A DNA stretch of 32,279 bases, from the NCBI GenBank assembly GCA_003245625.1, contig QKCT01000043.1, positions 1 through 32,279 on the forward strand, read 5' to 3'. Below the pieces are notes generated by a model. The model worked only from the letters and a program-made list of their open reading frames with translations, ran no database searches and was not told the DNA's origin. Origin of the DNA: Bacillota bacterium. Lineage in GTDB: Bacteria > Bacillota_I > Bacilli_A > Izemoplasmatales > Hujiaoplasmataceae. The position numbers and the translations under genes were made by a program. Positions 15,329 to 23,559 of this stretch are shown here, in pieces; the stretch's first letter is position 1; each line of letters begins with the position of its first letter.

Positions 15329-16270
15329 ATGGCAGATAATCTCTTATCTACGGCAATTAAGAATTTCAGCGTAAAGAATTATAAAGATGCTTTTCCCATC
15401 TTCAAGAAGATGGCAAAGACGCAAACAGAAGCCGCATATTTCTTGGGATTGATGTATTTTTACGGCTACTATGTGAATGCCGATGATACACAAGCGTTTA
15501 AACTCTTCAAAAAAGCCTGGGAAGGATTGTATCCAGATGCGATTTATATGCTAGGAGTTTGTTATGAAGAAGGTAGAGGAACGATTAAGGATTTGAATCA
15601 AGCCTTCGAACTATATCAAGCTGCTGGGAAAAACGAAAGTCAACTAGCGTTGTTGAAAATTGCGAAATTCCATGAAGATGGCATCGTTGTCGAGAAAAAC
15701 TTAAAAACAGCAATCGAATTTTACGTCAAACTGACCAAATACAATAATGCTTATGCGATGTATAAAATCGGTTCTTTCTACTTGGAAGGAAAAGGTTTAA
15801 AGAAATCGATGGACAATGCATATATGTGGTTGAACAAAGCTTTGGCTGCCGGTAGTGTGGAAGCGATGAATTATTTCCGCTTATTGGGATCTAAATCGAA
15901 GACCGATATCCGGACAACTCAGGATATCTATTTGGCTGCGAAATCGCATTTGCAACGAAGAGAGTTTGAAACGGGACTACAGTTAATGGAAATTGCAGCT
16001 AAGGAAAATCATCTTCCTGCGATTTTTGATTTAGAAGCAGCATACCGTGAAGGAATCGGAGTAGAACCGGATTTAGACCAAGCGTTTAAAATCCTGTTGA
16101 AGTTTAAGGATTTAAAGAGACCGGAATTGTATTACCGCATCGGTCAAAAATATGAGAATGGAGAAGGAATTTCCTCGTCCTATATCAAAGCTGCTGCATT
16201 TTATGAATTAGCAGCGAAACTAAACTATGAGCCGGCAAAAACCGCCTTGTTAGAAATCAGGGGGTATTAG
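15329..16270 (+). CDS. Sel1-like repeat (SLR) protein 1
   Basis: A 313-residue protein built of helix-turn-helix Sel1-like repeats, a TPR relative used for protein-protein contacts. Repeats are visible as blocks such as AAYFLGLMYFYGYYVNADDT, DAIYMLGVCYEEGRGTIKDL, AMYKIGSFYLEGKGLKKS and LYYRIGQKYENGEGISSS, spaced about 36 residues apart. A less regular stretch lies at about 180-235. There is no signal peptide or membrane segment, so it should be cytoplasmic. AAAGGAG (15315-15321) sets the start. It is followed after one base by a second, longer SLR gene, and both lie in one unit with queH. The binding partner is unknown. Confidence 0.88.
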   Translation: MADNLLSTAIKNFSVKNYKDAFPIFKKMAKTQTEAAYFLGLMYFYGYYVNADDTQAFKLFKKAWEGLYPDAIYMLGVCYEEGRGTIKDLNQAFELYQAAGKNESQLALLKIAKFHEDGIVVEKNLKTAIEFYVKLTKYNNAYAMYKIGSFYLEGKGLKKSMDNAYMWLNKALAAGSVEAMNYFRLLGSKSKTDIRTTQDIYLAAKSHLQRREFETGLQLMEIAAKENHLPAIFDLEAAYREGIGVEPDLDQAFKILLKFKDLKRPELYYRIGQKYENGEGISSSYIKAAAFYELAAKLNYEPAKTALLEIRGY

Positions 16271-16271
16271 T

Positions 16272-17984
16272 ATGGCAATCAATCAAACACCTAAACAATT
16301 GAACGATTTAGGAGATCAGTATTTTTACGCTCCCACTTCAGAAAGAAATATCGAGCTTGCCTTTACGTATTATAAAAAGGCTGCTGACCTAAATAATCCG
16401 GTCGGATATTTCAATGTTGGGAAATACTTTCTGGAAAAGGAGCAATACAAAGAAGCTTCCGAATATTTAGCTAAAGCAAAGGATCTCGGGTATACCAAAG
16501 CCATGATCCGGTTGTCTCAAATGTATTTAGAGGGTCAAGGGTTCCGAAAAAACAAGAAAAAAGCCTTCAAAATGATGCAACAGGCAGTCGAAGCGAAGGA
16601 CAGTAATAGCTATCATCAATTTGGTTTGTTTCATCGCGATGGGATTGGTACCAAAAAGAATGAACAAGCAGCCAAACAGTATTTTGAGTTGTCTGCCCAA
16701 AATCAAATAGGAAAAGGAATGTATTACTTAGGAGTATTACTCCTTGAGGCAAAGAAATTAAAGCAAGACCATGAAAATGGTTTTTTCTGGCTCGACAAAG
16801 CTGCAGAAAAGGGCGATATTATCGCCATGAAACATCTGATCAATTTGTATCATCATTCCCACCCATTTCTGAAAAAAAAGAGTGTACTGTATTTAAAAGA
16901 GATGGAATTTTATTACTGGGAATTGCTTGCAAGAACCAAAGATGTCGATGCATTGGTATTGGTATCCAATGCGTATTATGAGGGTACGGAATTTCTGAAA
17001 ATCAACTATGATAAAGCCAATACCTACTTTAAAGAGTTATGGTCTTTGGATCATACTCAAGGATATCTAGGTCTGGGATTATCCTACTTGTATGGACGCG
17101 GTATGGATGCCGATTATATAAAAGCCAAGGAATATCTCGAAATCGCCCAAACGAGAGGCGATCTAGGAGCGATGAATGCACTTGGAGATATGTACCGTTT
17201 GGGTTATGGTGTGGATATCAATTATCAAAGAGCAAAAGATTATTATGTAGAAGCAGCAAAAGGGAATGAAACCAATGCGTTAATCAATTTGGGATTGCTG
17301 CATTATCGCAATCAAATTCAAGGGTCCACAGCGAAGATGGCTTTTCAGTATATGACTACTGCGAAACAAAAAGGAAATCATCTTGCCCATTATTGGCTTG
17401 GTATCTTCCATGAAAAAGGCGTAGGAACTGCCATCGATTCCAAATTGGCTGAACACGAATACAAAGAAGCTATCACAGCCGGAAATGAAGGAGCGAAATA
17501 TAAATACGCTCAAATGCTATATGAGAACTGTGGAAAGAAGAAACTGAACTCTAAAAAGAAAAACCTAATCTATGATGAAATTAAAGCATTGTTGATTGAA
17601 TATGTGAATTCACCGAATACGTCAGATGTCAACACCATGTACTCCATGTATATGTTGGGTGATTTGTTCCGACAATCCAATTTCTTACAACGTTCTGAGA
17701 AAATTTCGCGATATTATTTTGAGCTAGCTGCTTCCAAATTGCATGCAAAAGCGATGGTTCGTATGTATGAAATCTTATTGGAAAAAGAACCGGAGGTTGC
17801 CATTGACTATTTGGTTCAGGCTTGTAAAAGACCGATGGATGGAGAATCGCTTTATGAATATGCAAATCTTTTAATGATTGGACATCCACTGGTTAAACAA
17901 GATATAGCAAAAGCAAAAGAATACTATGGTAAAGCTGCTGGATTAGGATTTACGAAAGCAAAAGAAAAACTAGCGATGTTATAA
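16272..17984 (+). CDS. Sel1-like repeat (SLR) protein 2
   Basis: A 570-residue cytoplasmic protein made almost wholly of Sel1-like repeats, for example AMIRLSQMYLEGQGFRKN, SYHQFGLFHRDGIGTKKN, GYLGLGLSYLYGRGMDAD, AMNALGDMYRLGYGVDIN and AHYWLGIFHEKGVGTAID. It should fold as a long superhelical scaffold. It follows SLR protein 1 with one base between stop and start and an AGGGGG ribosome binding site at 16259-16264 inside the upstream gene, so the two are translated together and probably arose by duplication. No catalytic domain or membrane segment is visible. The function is unknown; the pairing suggests a shared complex. Confidence 0.88.
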   Translation: MAINQTPKQLNDLGDQYFYAPTSERNIELAFTYYKKAADLNNPVGYFNVGKYFLEKEQYKEASEYLAKAKDLGYTKAMIRLSQMYLEGQGFRKNKKKAFKMMQQAVEAKDSNSYHQFGLFHRDGIGTKKNEQAAKQYFELSAQNQIGKGMYYLGVLLLEAKKLKQDHENGFFWLDKAAEKGDIIAMKHLINLYHHSHPFLKKKSVLYLKEMEFYYWELLARTKDVDALVLVSNAYYEGTEFLKINYDKANTYFKELWSLDHTQGYLGLGLSYLYGRGMDADYIKAKEYLEIAQTRGDLGAMNALGDMYRLGYGVDINYQRAKDYYVEAAKGNETNALINLGLLHYRNQIQGSTAKMAFQYMTTAKQKGNHLAHYWLGIFHEKGVGTAIDSKLAEHEYKEAITAGNEGAKYKYAQMLYENCGKKKLNSKKKNLIYDEIKALLIEYVNSPNTSDVNTMYSMYMLGDLFRQSNFLQRSEKISRYYFELAASKLHAKAMVRMYEILLEKEPEVAIDYLVQACKRPMDGESLYEYANLLMIGHPLVKQDIAKAKEYYGKAAGLGFTKAKEKLAML

Positions 17985-17993
17985 GAGGTATTT

Positions 17994-18530
17994 ATGAAAA
18001 TATTATTGCACACCTGTTGCGGGCCTTGTACGGTTGGGACTCTAAAAGAAATTGACCGCGAGAAACATCAAGTGACCGCATATTGGTACAATCCAAATAT
18101 CCATCCATATCTCGAATATCAAAGTCGATTGGATTCCTTGAAAACTTTGACAAATACTCTGGGTATGGATGCGATTATCGATGATGAATATGGACTCAAG
18201 AAATTCATCGGAATGTTAGGCACAGATTTGGATAATCGTTGTTTGAAATGCTACAACGATCGATTGGTTCAAACAGCAAGAAAAGCTAAAGAATTAGGCT
18301 TTGATGCGTTTTCTACAACATTATTAGTCAGTCCCTATCAGCAACACGATGCAATCAAATTAATGGCGACGAAGATTGGTGAGAAATTAGGGATACCTTT
18401 CTTTTATATTGATCCACGACCACATTTTCGTGAAGGCAATAAAGAAGCGAGAGAACAAGGTCTCTATATGCAAAAATACTGTGGTTGCGTCTTTTCGGAA
18501 GAAGAGCGCTATCTTGGACAAAAGAAGTAA
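17994..18530 (+). CDS. queH: Epoxyqueuosine reductase QueH
   Basis: A 178-residue iron-sulfur enzyme (old DUF208) that makes queuosine from epoxyqueuosine in tRNA, the last step of the Q34 modification. It replaces the cobalamin-dependent QueG. Cysteine motifs are HTCCGPC (C8, C9, C12), RCLKCY (C83, C86) and KYCGCVFSEEER (C163, C165), exactly the QueH pattern. The length is near the family norm. GAGG lies just before the start, 9 bases after the second SLR gene, in the same transcript. No other queuosine genes are in the window, so precursor supply is encoded elsewhere or by salvage. Confidence 0.95.
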   Translation: MKILLHTCCGPCTVGTLKEIDREKHQVTAYWYNPNIHPYLEYQSRLDSLKTLTNTLGMDAIIDDEYGLKKFIGMLGTDLDNRCLKCYNDRLVQTARKAKELGFDAFSTTLLVSPYQQHDAIKLMATKIGEKLGIPFFYIDPRPHFREGNKEAREQGLYMQKYCGCVFSEEERYLGQKK

Positions 18531-18555
18531 GTTAAGGTTTCTTAACTTATTTTTT
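18528..18555 (+). terminator. Rho-independent terminator after queH
   Basis: TAAGTTAAG (18528-18536), loop GTTT and CTTAACTTA (18541-18549) form a perfect 9-bp stem followed by T residues. The stem includes the queH stop codon. Confidence 0.85.
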
Positions 18556-18564
18556 ATAGTCTTG

Positions 18565-18592
18565 TTGTAATTTTTATAGATTCAGGTACAAT
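18565..18592 (+). promoter_or_regulatory. Promoter of the DUF5058/M20 cassette
   Basis: TTGTAA (18565-18570), a 16-bp spacer and TACAAT (18587-18592). The -10 contains the upstream in-frame ATG at 18591, so that codon cannot be the translated start from this promoter. Confidence 0.6.
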
Positions 18593-18614
18593 GATTTTAG
18601 AGAGGATGATTATT

Positions 18615-19403
18615 ATGATACTTGTTGTTACAGATGTCAATGTCGTCAAAGAGGCGTGGTGGCTTTATGCTATAGGCGCTTTTGTGACGCTTTTTATTAT
18701 TTTAGGCTCATTGTTTTTTGCCTATAAGGCATATCAAAGATCGAAAGAACTCAATATGTCAAAGGAAAATATCAAAAAGGCGATGATTTCTTCGATTAGC
18801 TTTAGTATTTTGCCCTCGATCGGTATTTTTATCGGTGTAATTACGATGTCAGGGTTACTTGGTATTCCATTACCATGGATCCGTTTATCCGTTTTAGGAG
18901 CACTTCATTATGAGTTGTTGGCTGTCAATAACGCAGCCGAAGGAATTATGGCAAGCGCGATGACAATCCAGGATTTTGTGACAATCGCATTTACCATGAC
19001 AATTGCGATTATATGGGGAGCGTTATTTACACTAATAGGTTTCAAAAAGTACCAATCCTTGGTTGTCGACGAGACGACAAAAAAGAAGGGTAGATCCTTT
19101 GGTCCTTTACTATTTCAATCCGTATTTATTGGTTTGATAGCGGCCTATTTTGGCGATGCATTCAGTCGTATCTTTGGCTATAATGTTCGAGAAATCGTGG
19201 ATGGAGCCTACACAGGAAATTCCACCTTGACCTATTCGATTGTACCGATGGTCGTCTTTTTAGTTTCCTTTCTCTGTATGATGGGATTTGATTGGTTGGT
19301 GCAGAAGAAACAAATGAAATGGTTGGAGAACTTTCAACTAACATTCTCGATGATTCTAGGTATGAGTGTTGCGGTTCTTCTAGGGATTGGGGGTATCTTC
19401 TAA
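18615..19403 (+). CDS. DUF5058-family membrane protein
   Basis: A 262-residue membrane protein with about seven hydrophobic segments. The stretch ISFSILPSIGIFIGVI, followed by LLGIPLPWIRLSVLGALHYE, is the hallmark of the uncharacterised DUF5058 family as I remember it. The start at 18615 is chosen because AGAGG (18601-18605) precedes it and because the promoter -10 covers the longer start at 18591. Its stop overlaps the start of a second membrane protein by one base, and an M20 peptidase follows. Together they look like a transporter whose imported substrate is hydrolysed inside. The transport role and substrate are inference; no ATPase or binding protein is encoded nearby, so uptake would have to be ion-coupled. 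Confidence 0.75.
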   Translation: MILVVTDVNVVKEAWWLYAIGAFVTLFIILGSLFFAYKAYQRSKELNMSKENIKKAMISSISFSILPSIGIFIGVITMSGLLGIPLPWIRLSVLGALHYELLAVNNAAEGIMASAMTIQDFVTIAFTMTIAIIWGALFTLIGFKKYQSLVVDETTKKKGRSFGPLLFQSVFIGLIAAYFGDAFSRIFGYNVREIVDGAYTGNSTLTYSIVPMVVFLVSFLCMMGFDWLVQKKQMKWLENFQLTFSMILGMSVAVLLGIGGIF

Positions 19404-20062
19404 TGGTTGATGTTTACAGAGAGAAGATGCACTTCTATGGTCGAATCTTCATCGCATTTGGTTTAGTCGTGATGTTCTTAGCACCAACAGTTACTTGGAT
19501 TGTAACCGGTGTTGGACCGAATTGGTCAAAACTCTGGTGGGGTGTACTTACCTTATCCATCATATTCCTTCCGGGAGGATTGATTGAGATGATGACCTAT
19601 TCGCCTATTCTTGGCACAAGCGCAACCTATTTAGCGTTTATTACCGGTAATCTCGTCAATTTAAAGGTTCCTTGCGTGATGAACGCAACCGAAATTTGTG
19701 GTACCAAGATCAATACTCCAGAAAATGAGGTGATCGCAGCGATTAGTGTTGCTTTTTCATCGATTACGACAGTAGTCATTATTACAACTGGGGTTGTTCT
19801 ATTGATTCCATTGCGACCTATTTTGAATTCACCGTTGTTACAACCCGCATTTAACTGGGTAATATCGGCTTTGTTTGGAGCTTTAGGATACAAGTATTTC
19901 CGTCATAATTGGAAAATGGTTGTCGCACCAATGGTCATTATTATTGCTTTAAGCATCGTGATGCCTACTTTTGTAAACGGAAATGTATCAATCTTAATTC
20001 CAATCATGGCATTACTCACAGTAGGAGTATCATTCTTCATGTTTAAAAAGAAATGGATTTAG
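19403..20062 (+). CDS. Membrane protein partner of the DUF5058 protein
   Basis: A 219-residue integral membrane protein with about six hydrophobic segments (near residues 11-33, 40-60, 68-85, 115-135, 143-160 and 170-215). I do not recognise a named family. The segment FLPGGLIEMMTYSPILGTSA, followed by TYLAFITGNLVNLKVPC, is Pro/Gly-rich and Asn-bearing like a transport core. The ATG overlaps the DUF5058 stop (TAATG), and its own stop lies 12 bases before the peptidase start, so the three genes are co-translated. A two-subunit membrane transporter formed with the DUF5058 protein is the simplest reading. Confidence 0.7.
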   Translation: MVDVYREKMHFYGRIFIAFGLVVMFLAPTVTWIVTGVGPNWSKLWWGVLTLSIIFLPGGLIEMMTYSPILGTSATYLAFITGNLVNLKVPCVMNATEICGTKINTPENEVIAAISVAFSSITTVVIITTGVVLLIPLRPILNSPLLQPAFNWVISALFGALGYKYFRHNWKMVVAPMVIIIALSIVMPTFVNGNVSILIPIMALLTVGVSFFMFKKKWI

Positions 20063-20074
20063 GAGGGAGATAGT

Positions 20075-21427
20075 ATGGGTTTATATATTATTTTAGGAAT
20101 CCTTGGTATTCTTGTATTATTGTTTTTGATTGCCTTACTTCATTCATTAGTGATCAAAGACAAAGATACCACTTCTTTACCAAGGCCAGTGGATCCTGTT
20201 TATAGCGATCGATTGGCAAAGCGCTTCAGCAAACTGATTCAGGTGAAAACATTATCTTATACCAGAGAACAAGATAATATCATACCATTTCATCAAATGC
20301 ATAAGGAAATGGAAACACTCTTTCCTAATGTCTTCCAGCATTTACGAAAAGTTGAGTTCGAAGGTGGTTCCTTATTATTGAAGTGGCGTGGGAAGAGTTC
20401 TGAGAAACCAATGGTTCTAATGGCACATCAAGATGTGGTACCAGCAGATAAAACCGATTGGAGTTTCGGTCCCTTTTCCGGAGAAGTAACGGATACGGAG
20501 GTTTATGGCCGAGGAACACTAGATACAAAATCAACTTTGTTCTCATTCTATCAAGCGGTGGAAGAATTACTGGAAGAAGGCTTTAAACCGGAACAAGATA
20601 TCTATTTGTCGAGTTCAACCGATGAAGAAATTAGTGGTTTTGGTGCAGAATTGGCTGTCGAGTATCTCAAAAAGAATAACATCACTCCTTATATTGTTTT
20701 AGATGAAGGAGGAGCTATTGTCAGTGGAGCTTTACCGAGCGTAAAACGACCACTCGCTTTGGTTGGTGTGCTGGAAAAAGGATATCTCAATTTAAAATTT
20801 GTCGCGAAAAGTAGAGGTGGACATTCATCAACGCCTCCAAAAAACAGCCCAATTCCTCGTTTAGCTGCTTTTATCACAGACGTAGAAAAAAGATTTCCTC
20901 TCAAAACGAAAATGATTCCAGAAGTCGAAGACTTATTTAAAACAGCTGCGCCTTCAATGAACGGCACTTACCGTTTCTTGTTTGGTAATATGTGGTTATT
21001 CAAACCGCTGATTACTTGGTTATTACCGAAAATAAATCCTTATGGAAGAGCATTGTTATCGACGACTATCGCCTTTACAATGCAGAATGGTTCTGATGCC
21101 GCAAATGTTATCCCATCGGAAGCCTATGTCTTATGTAATTTACGTACTCATCCGATACAAAATATTGCTTCGTCCATAAAAGTATTACAGAAGATTGCCA
21201 ATAAATATGATTTAGAAACCATTTTGGTGGAAGGTAGGGAAGCTTCTCCAATATCCAATACAAATGGGGATACCTATCGCTATTTATATGATCAAATCAA
21301 GGCAGCATATCCGGATGTTCAAATCAGTCCATATATCATGCTCGGAGGAACCGACGCAAGATTCTTCTCTGAAGTGACAGAATCCGCCTTTCGTTTCTCA
21401 CCAATTCGTATGATAATAATGAATTAA
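20075..21427 (+). CDS. M20-family metallopeptidase (CPS1/PM20D1-like), frame broken near the C-terminus
   Basis: As read, 450 residues. An N-terminal membrane anchor (about 2-25) precedes a di-zinc M20 hydrolase with MAHQDVVPA (H and D ligands), YGRGTLDTKS, STDEEISG (catalytic and ligand Glu), LDEGGA and GGHSS. This branch splits peptides or N-acyl amino acids. The frame ends in SPIRMIIMN-stop, but the -1 frame from 21412 continues NNELKKIHGKDESIQKSALS to a stop at 21517-21519. That is the normal family ending and carries the last conserved histidine ligand. A one-base loss (or two-base gain) between about 21398 and 21424 explains this. Either the gene is a recent pseudogene or the read has an error. 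AGGAGGGAG (20061-20069) sets the start. Confidence 0.88.
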   Translation: MGLYIILGILGILVLLFLIALLHSLVIKDKDTTSLPRPVDPVYSDRLAKRFSKLIQVKTLSYTREQDNIIPFHQMHKEMETLFPNVFQHLRKVEFEGGSLLLKWRGKSSEKPMVLMAHQDVVPADKTDWSFGPFSGEVTDTEVYGRGTLDTKSTLFSFYQAVEELLEEGFKPEQDIYLSSSTDEEISGFGAELAVEYLKKNNITPYIVLDEGGAIVSGALPSVKRPLALVGVLEKGYLNLKFVAKSRGGHSSTPPKNSPIPRLAAFITDVEKRFPLKTKMIPEVEDLFKTAAPSMNGTYRFLFGNMWLFKPLITWLLPKINPYGRALLSTTIAFTMQNGSDAANVIPSEAYVLCNLRTHPIQNIASSIKVLQKIANKYDLETILVEGREASPISNTNGDTYRYLYDQIKAAYPDVQISPYIMLGGTDARFFSEVTESAFRFSPIRMIIMN

Positions 21428-21519
21428 AAAAGATTCATGGGAAAGACGAATCTATCCAGAAATCAGCGCTTTCAGAGGCAGTATATTTTTACAAAGAATT
21501 TATAAAAAATCACAAATAA
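21412..21519 (+). pseudogene. Out-of-frame C-terminal tail of the M20 peptidase
   Basis: About 34 codons in the -1 frame relative to the main peptidase frame. They hold the family's IHGxxES-type end (His codon at 21436-21438) and a final helix AVYFYKEFIKNH. There is no start codon or ribosome binding site of its own, so it is the detached end of the upstream gene and not a separate gene. Confidence 0.85.
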
Positions 21520-21567
21520 GACATAAATATATGATATAATTCACATAAACACTTAGGAGGTAGTTCC

Positions 21568-22623
21568 ATGATTTTTCCCAAGACGGAGTTTAACAAGGCA
21601 TCGGTGAAGGATGCCGACATCAACAAAGGTTTATTAGTTGATTTATTCAACACGATTGATGAGGAGCGCCTGAACATTCATTCCATGTTACTCTTGAAGG
21701 ATGGTTCCCGTGTATTCCGAGCTTCTGCTTATGACTACGATGAAGATACAAAAGAAGAAGTATATTCGGTTTCAAAATCCTTTACCAGCATTGCAATCGG
21801 GATTTTATTTGACTTGAAATTAGTTGCTTTGGATGATTATGTACTCTTTTATTTTCAAGATGATGTCAAGGAATATCTTCCTGAATATGAATCCTTAAAG
21901 ATTCGTCATCTACTAACCATGACCGTAGGGCAGGAAACAGACCTCTTTATGGAATTAACTCCGAATGACAACGTGTTTGAACGATTCTTCAATGTTCCTT
22001 TGGTACATCAACCAGGTGAAGTATTCAAATACAATAACCATGCTTCTTTGATGTTGTCTGGCATTGTTACAAAAGTTACCGGACGTTCGCTGAATGATTT
22101 TCTCAATGAGTACCTCTATTCCGTAATTGGAATGGAAAAACCTATTTGGAATCAAGTTGGAAATGTCAACTTTGGAGCAACCGGATTACAGATATCAGCC
22201 AATGATATGGCACGATTCGGATTATTATTGCTAAATGATGGAAATTGGGATGGAACACAAGTTGTGTCCAAAGAATACCTCGATTTAGCAACTAGTTTAA
22301 GGGTCGAAACAAAAGCAATCAGTTTCCAATACGATTATGATAAATATGGGTATGGATATCAGTTCTGGATGAACAGCTTTGGCGATTATCGATGCGCAGG
22401 AGCATATCAGCAATATATCGTTATCAATAAAGAGTATCATCTCGTATTTGTTGTGAAATCATATGAGGAAAGAAATGTCCTTCGTTTGTTTGAAGAATAC
22501 ATTCTAAAAGCAGCAAAAACGGGTTGGAATTATTGCGATTATTCATTACGTGACTATACAAGACGCTTTAAGATTAATTCTCAAGAAATCATTGAAAAAG
22601 AAAAAGAAATCCGATTTGGATAA
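21568..22623 (+). CDS. Serine beta-lactamase-like hydrolase (class C/esterase family)
   Basis: A 351-residue protein of the beta-lactamase/DD-peptidase superfamily (PF00144 type). The nucleophile motif SVSK (S67, K70) and the tyrosine motif YNN (Y155) are present, as are the IRHLLTMTVG block and FGATGLQISANDMARFG. The third active-site element is not a clear KTG; CAGAYQQ near residue 268 (after about 250) is the probable counterpart. There is no signal peptide, so it is cytoplasmic, which argues for an esterase, peptidase or amidase and against antibiotic resistance. AGGAGG (21555-21560) lies 7 bases before the ATG. A TATAAT at 21535-21540 is the likely -10, but no convincing -35 is seen because the sequence is occupied by the frameshifted peptidase tail. 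A terminator follows. Confidence 0.88.
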   Translation: MIFPKTEFNKASVKDADINKGLLVDLFNTIDEERLNIHSMLLLKDGSRVFRASAYDYDEDTKEEVYSVSKSFTSIAIGILFDLKLVALDDYVLFYFQDDVKEYLPEYESLKIRHLLTMTVGQETDLFMELTPNDNVFERFFNVPLVHQPGEVFKYNNHASLMLSGIVTKVTGRSLNDFLNEYLYSVIGMEKPIWNQVGNVNFGATGLQISANDMARFGLLLLNDGNWDGTQVVSKEYLDLATSLRVETKAISFQYDYDKYGYGYQFWMNSFGDYRCAGAYQQYIVINKEYHLVFVVKSYEERNVLRLFEEYILKAAKTGWNYCDYSLRDYTRRFKINSQEIIEKEKEIRFG

Positions 22624-22628
22624 AATAT

Positions 22629-22670
22629 CAAGAGGTAAGTCATAGATGGTGGACTTATCTCTTGTTTTTT
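22629..22670 (+). terminator. Rho-independent terminator after the beta-lactamase-like gene
   Basis: CAAGAGGTAAGTC (22629-22641) pairs with GACTTATCTCTTG (22652-22664) with one G-T pair, 13 bp in all, followed by six T. The cvfB -10 (TATAAT, 22673-22678) starts two bases after the T run, so the hairpin arm overlaps the promoter's -35 region. Confidence 0.88.
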
Positions 22671-22707
22671 GGTATAATATCTTAGAATGAAATTAGTAGG
22701 AGTATCT

Positions 22708-23550
22708 ATGGAAATCGGACGTATAAATACCTTGTCCGTCCTACGAGAGACAGAAATCTCTTATTTATTGACGGACGGAACAGAGGAAGTCTTTTTGCAT
22801 AAAAAAGAAGCACAAAAACCATATCAGGATAAGGAACGCATCGATGTCTTTTTATATTTAGACAATCAAGGGCGAATCACTGCATCTACCAAACAACCGT
22901 TGGTGATGCTAGGGGAAACAGCACTCTTGGAAGTTGTTGCGGTAAGACCCAGATATGGTGTTTTCCTGTACTATGGCATGATCAAAGATCTCTTACTTAG
23001 TTTGGATGATTTGCCAGAGGACTTTAGTTTGTGGCCCCAAGTGGGGGACAAGGTAATCGTTGAAATGATATCCAAGAACAATCAATTGTTCGGGCATATC
23101 AAAGGCAGAAAGCAAATCAAAGCCAATGAAGATCGTTTGATTTTGGAAGAAAAACAAGAAACAGATGCATACGTGATGTATTTAACTGACAACGGGCTTG
23201 TCTGTTTCACTGAGTCGTTTGATGAGATCTTTGTTCACAAGAACAACTTGAGAGAACAGTATCGAATCGGTGAACTCGTTCGTCCCAAGATCCTATCTCG
23301 AAATCCCGATGGGGAGTATGTTGGCACTTTGATAGCACAAAAAGAAATCATGTTGGAACAAGACGCATTGACAATCTTGAAGTACCTCGAAGACCATAAA
23401 GGCTTCATGACCTATACGGACAAAACGAGTCCAGAAGTCATCAGTCGAGTGTTCCATATGTCAAAAGCATCATTCAAACGCGCTTTGGGAACGTTGTACA
23501 AAGCCAAAAAAGTCGAATTATCGAATCAAAACACGAAATTGATTAAGTAG
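22708..23550 (+). CDS. cvfB: S1-domain RNA-binding regulator CvfB
   Basis: A 280-residue cytoplasmic protein with three S1-like beta-barrel segments followed by a C-terminal winged helix (about 225-280, ALTILKYLEDHKGFMTYTDK... SKASFKRALGTLYKAKKVEL). The opening MEIGRINTLSVLRETEISYL, the VFLYLDNQGRITASTKQP block and MIKDLLLSLDDLP are typical of CvfB (YitL), which binds RNA and affects expression of virulence or stress genes in Staphylococcus. The start at 22708 has TAGGAG (22697-22702) at good spacing. An ATG at 22687 would be almost at the 5' end of the transcript. The yebC gene follows after 9 bases. Confidence 0.92.
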   Translation: MEIGRINTLSVLRETEISYLLTDGTEEVFLHKKEAQKPYQDKERIDVFLYLDNQGRITASTKQPLVMLGETALLEVVAVRPRYGVFLYYGMIKDLLLSLDDLPEDFSLWPQVGDKVIVEMISKNNQLFGHIKGRKQIKANEDRLILEEKQETDAYVMYLTDNGLVCFTESFDEIFVHKNNLREQYRIGELVRPKILSRNPDGEYVGTLIAQKEIMLEQDALTILKYLEDHKGFMTYTDKTSPEVISRVFHMSKASFKRALGTLYKAKKVELSNQNTKLIK

Positions 23551-23559
23551 GTGAAAGTG

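Noticed and set aside
18591-18614. Longer start for the DUF5058 protein
   Set aside because: The codon is part of the promoter -10 (TACAAT); AGAGG at 18601-18605 fits the ATG at 18615.
21405-21427. Programmed -1 frameshift in the M20 gene
   Set aside because: No X-XXY-YYZ slippery heptamer occurs before the stop, and no stimulatory hairpin is seen; the A6 run comes only after the zero-frame stop has begun. A simple indel is more likely.
21568-22623. Antibiotic-resistance beta-lactamase
   Set aside because: No export signal and no clear KTG motif; the protein belongs to the broad serine-hydrolase family with cytoplasmic members.
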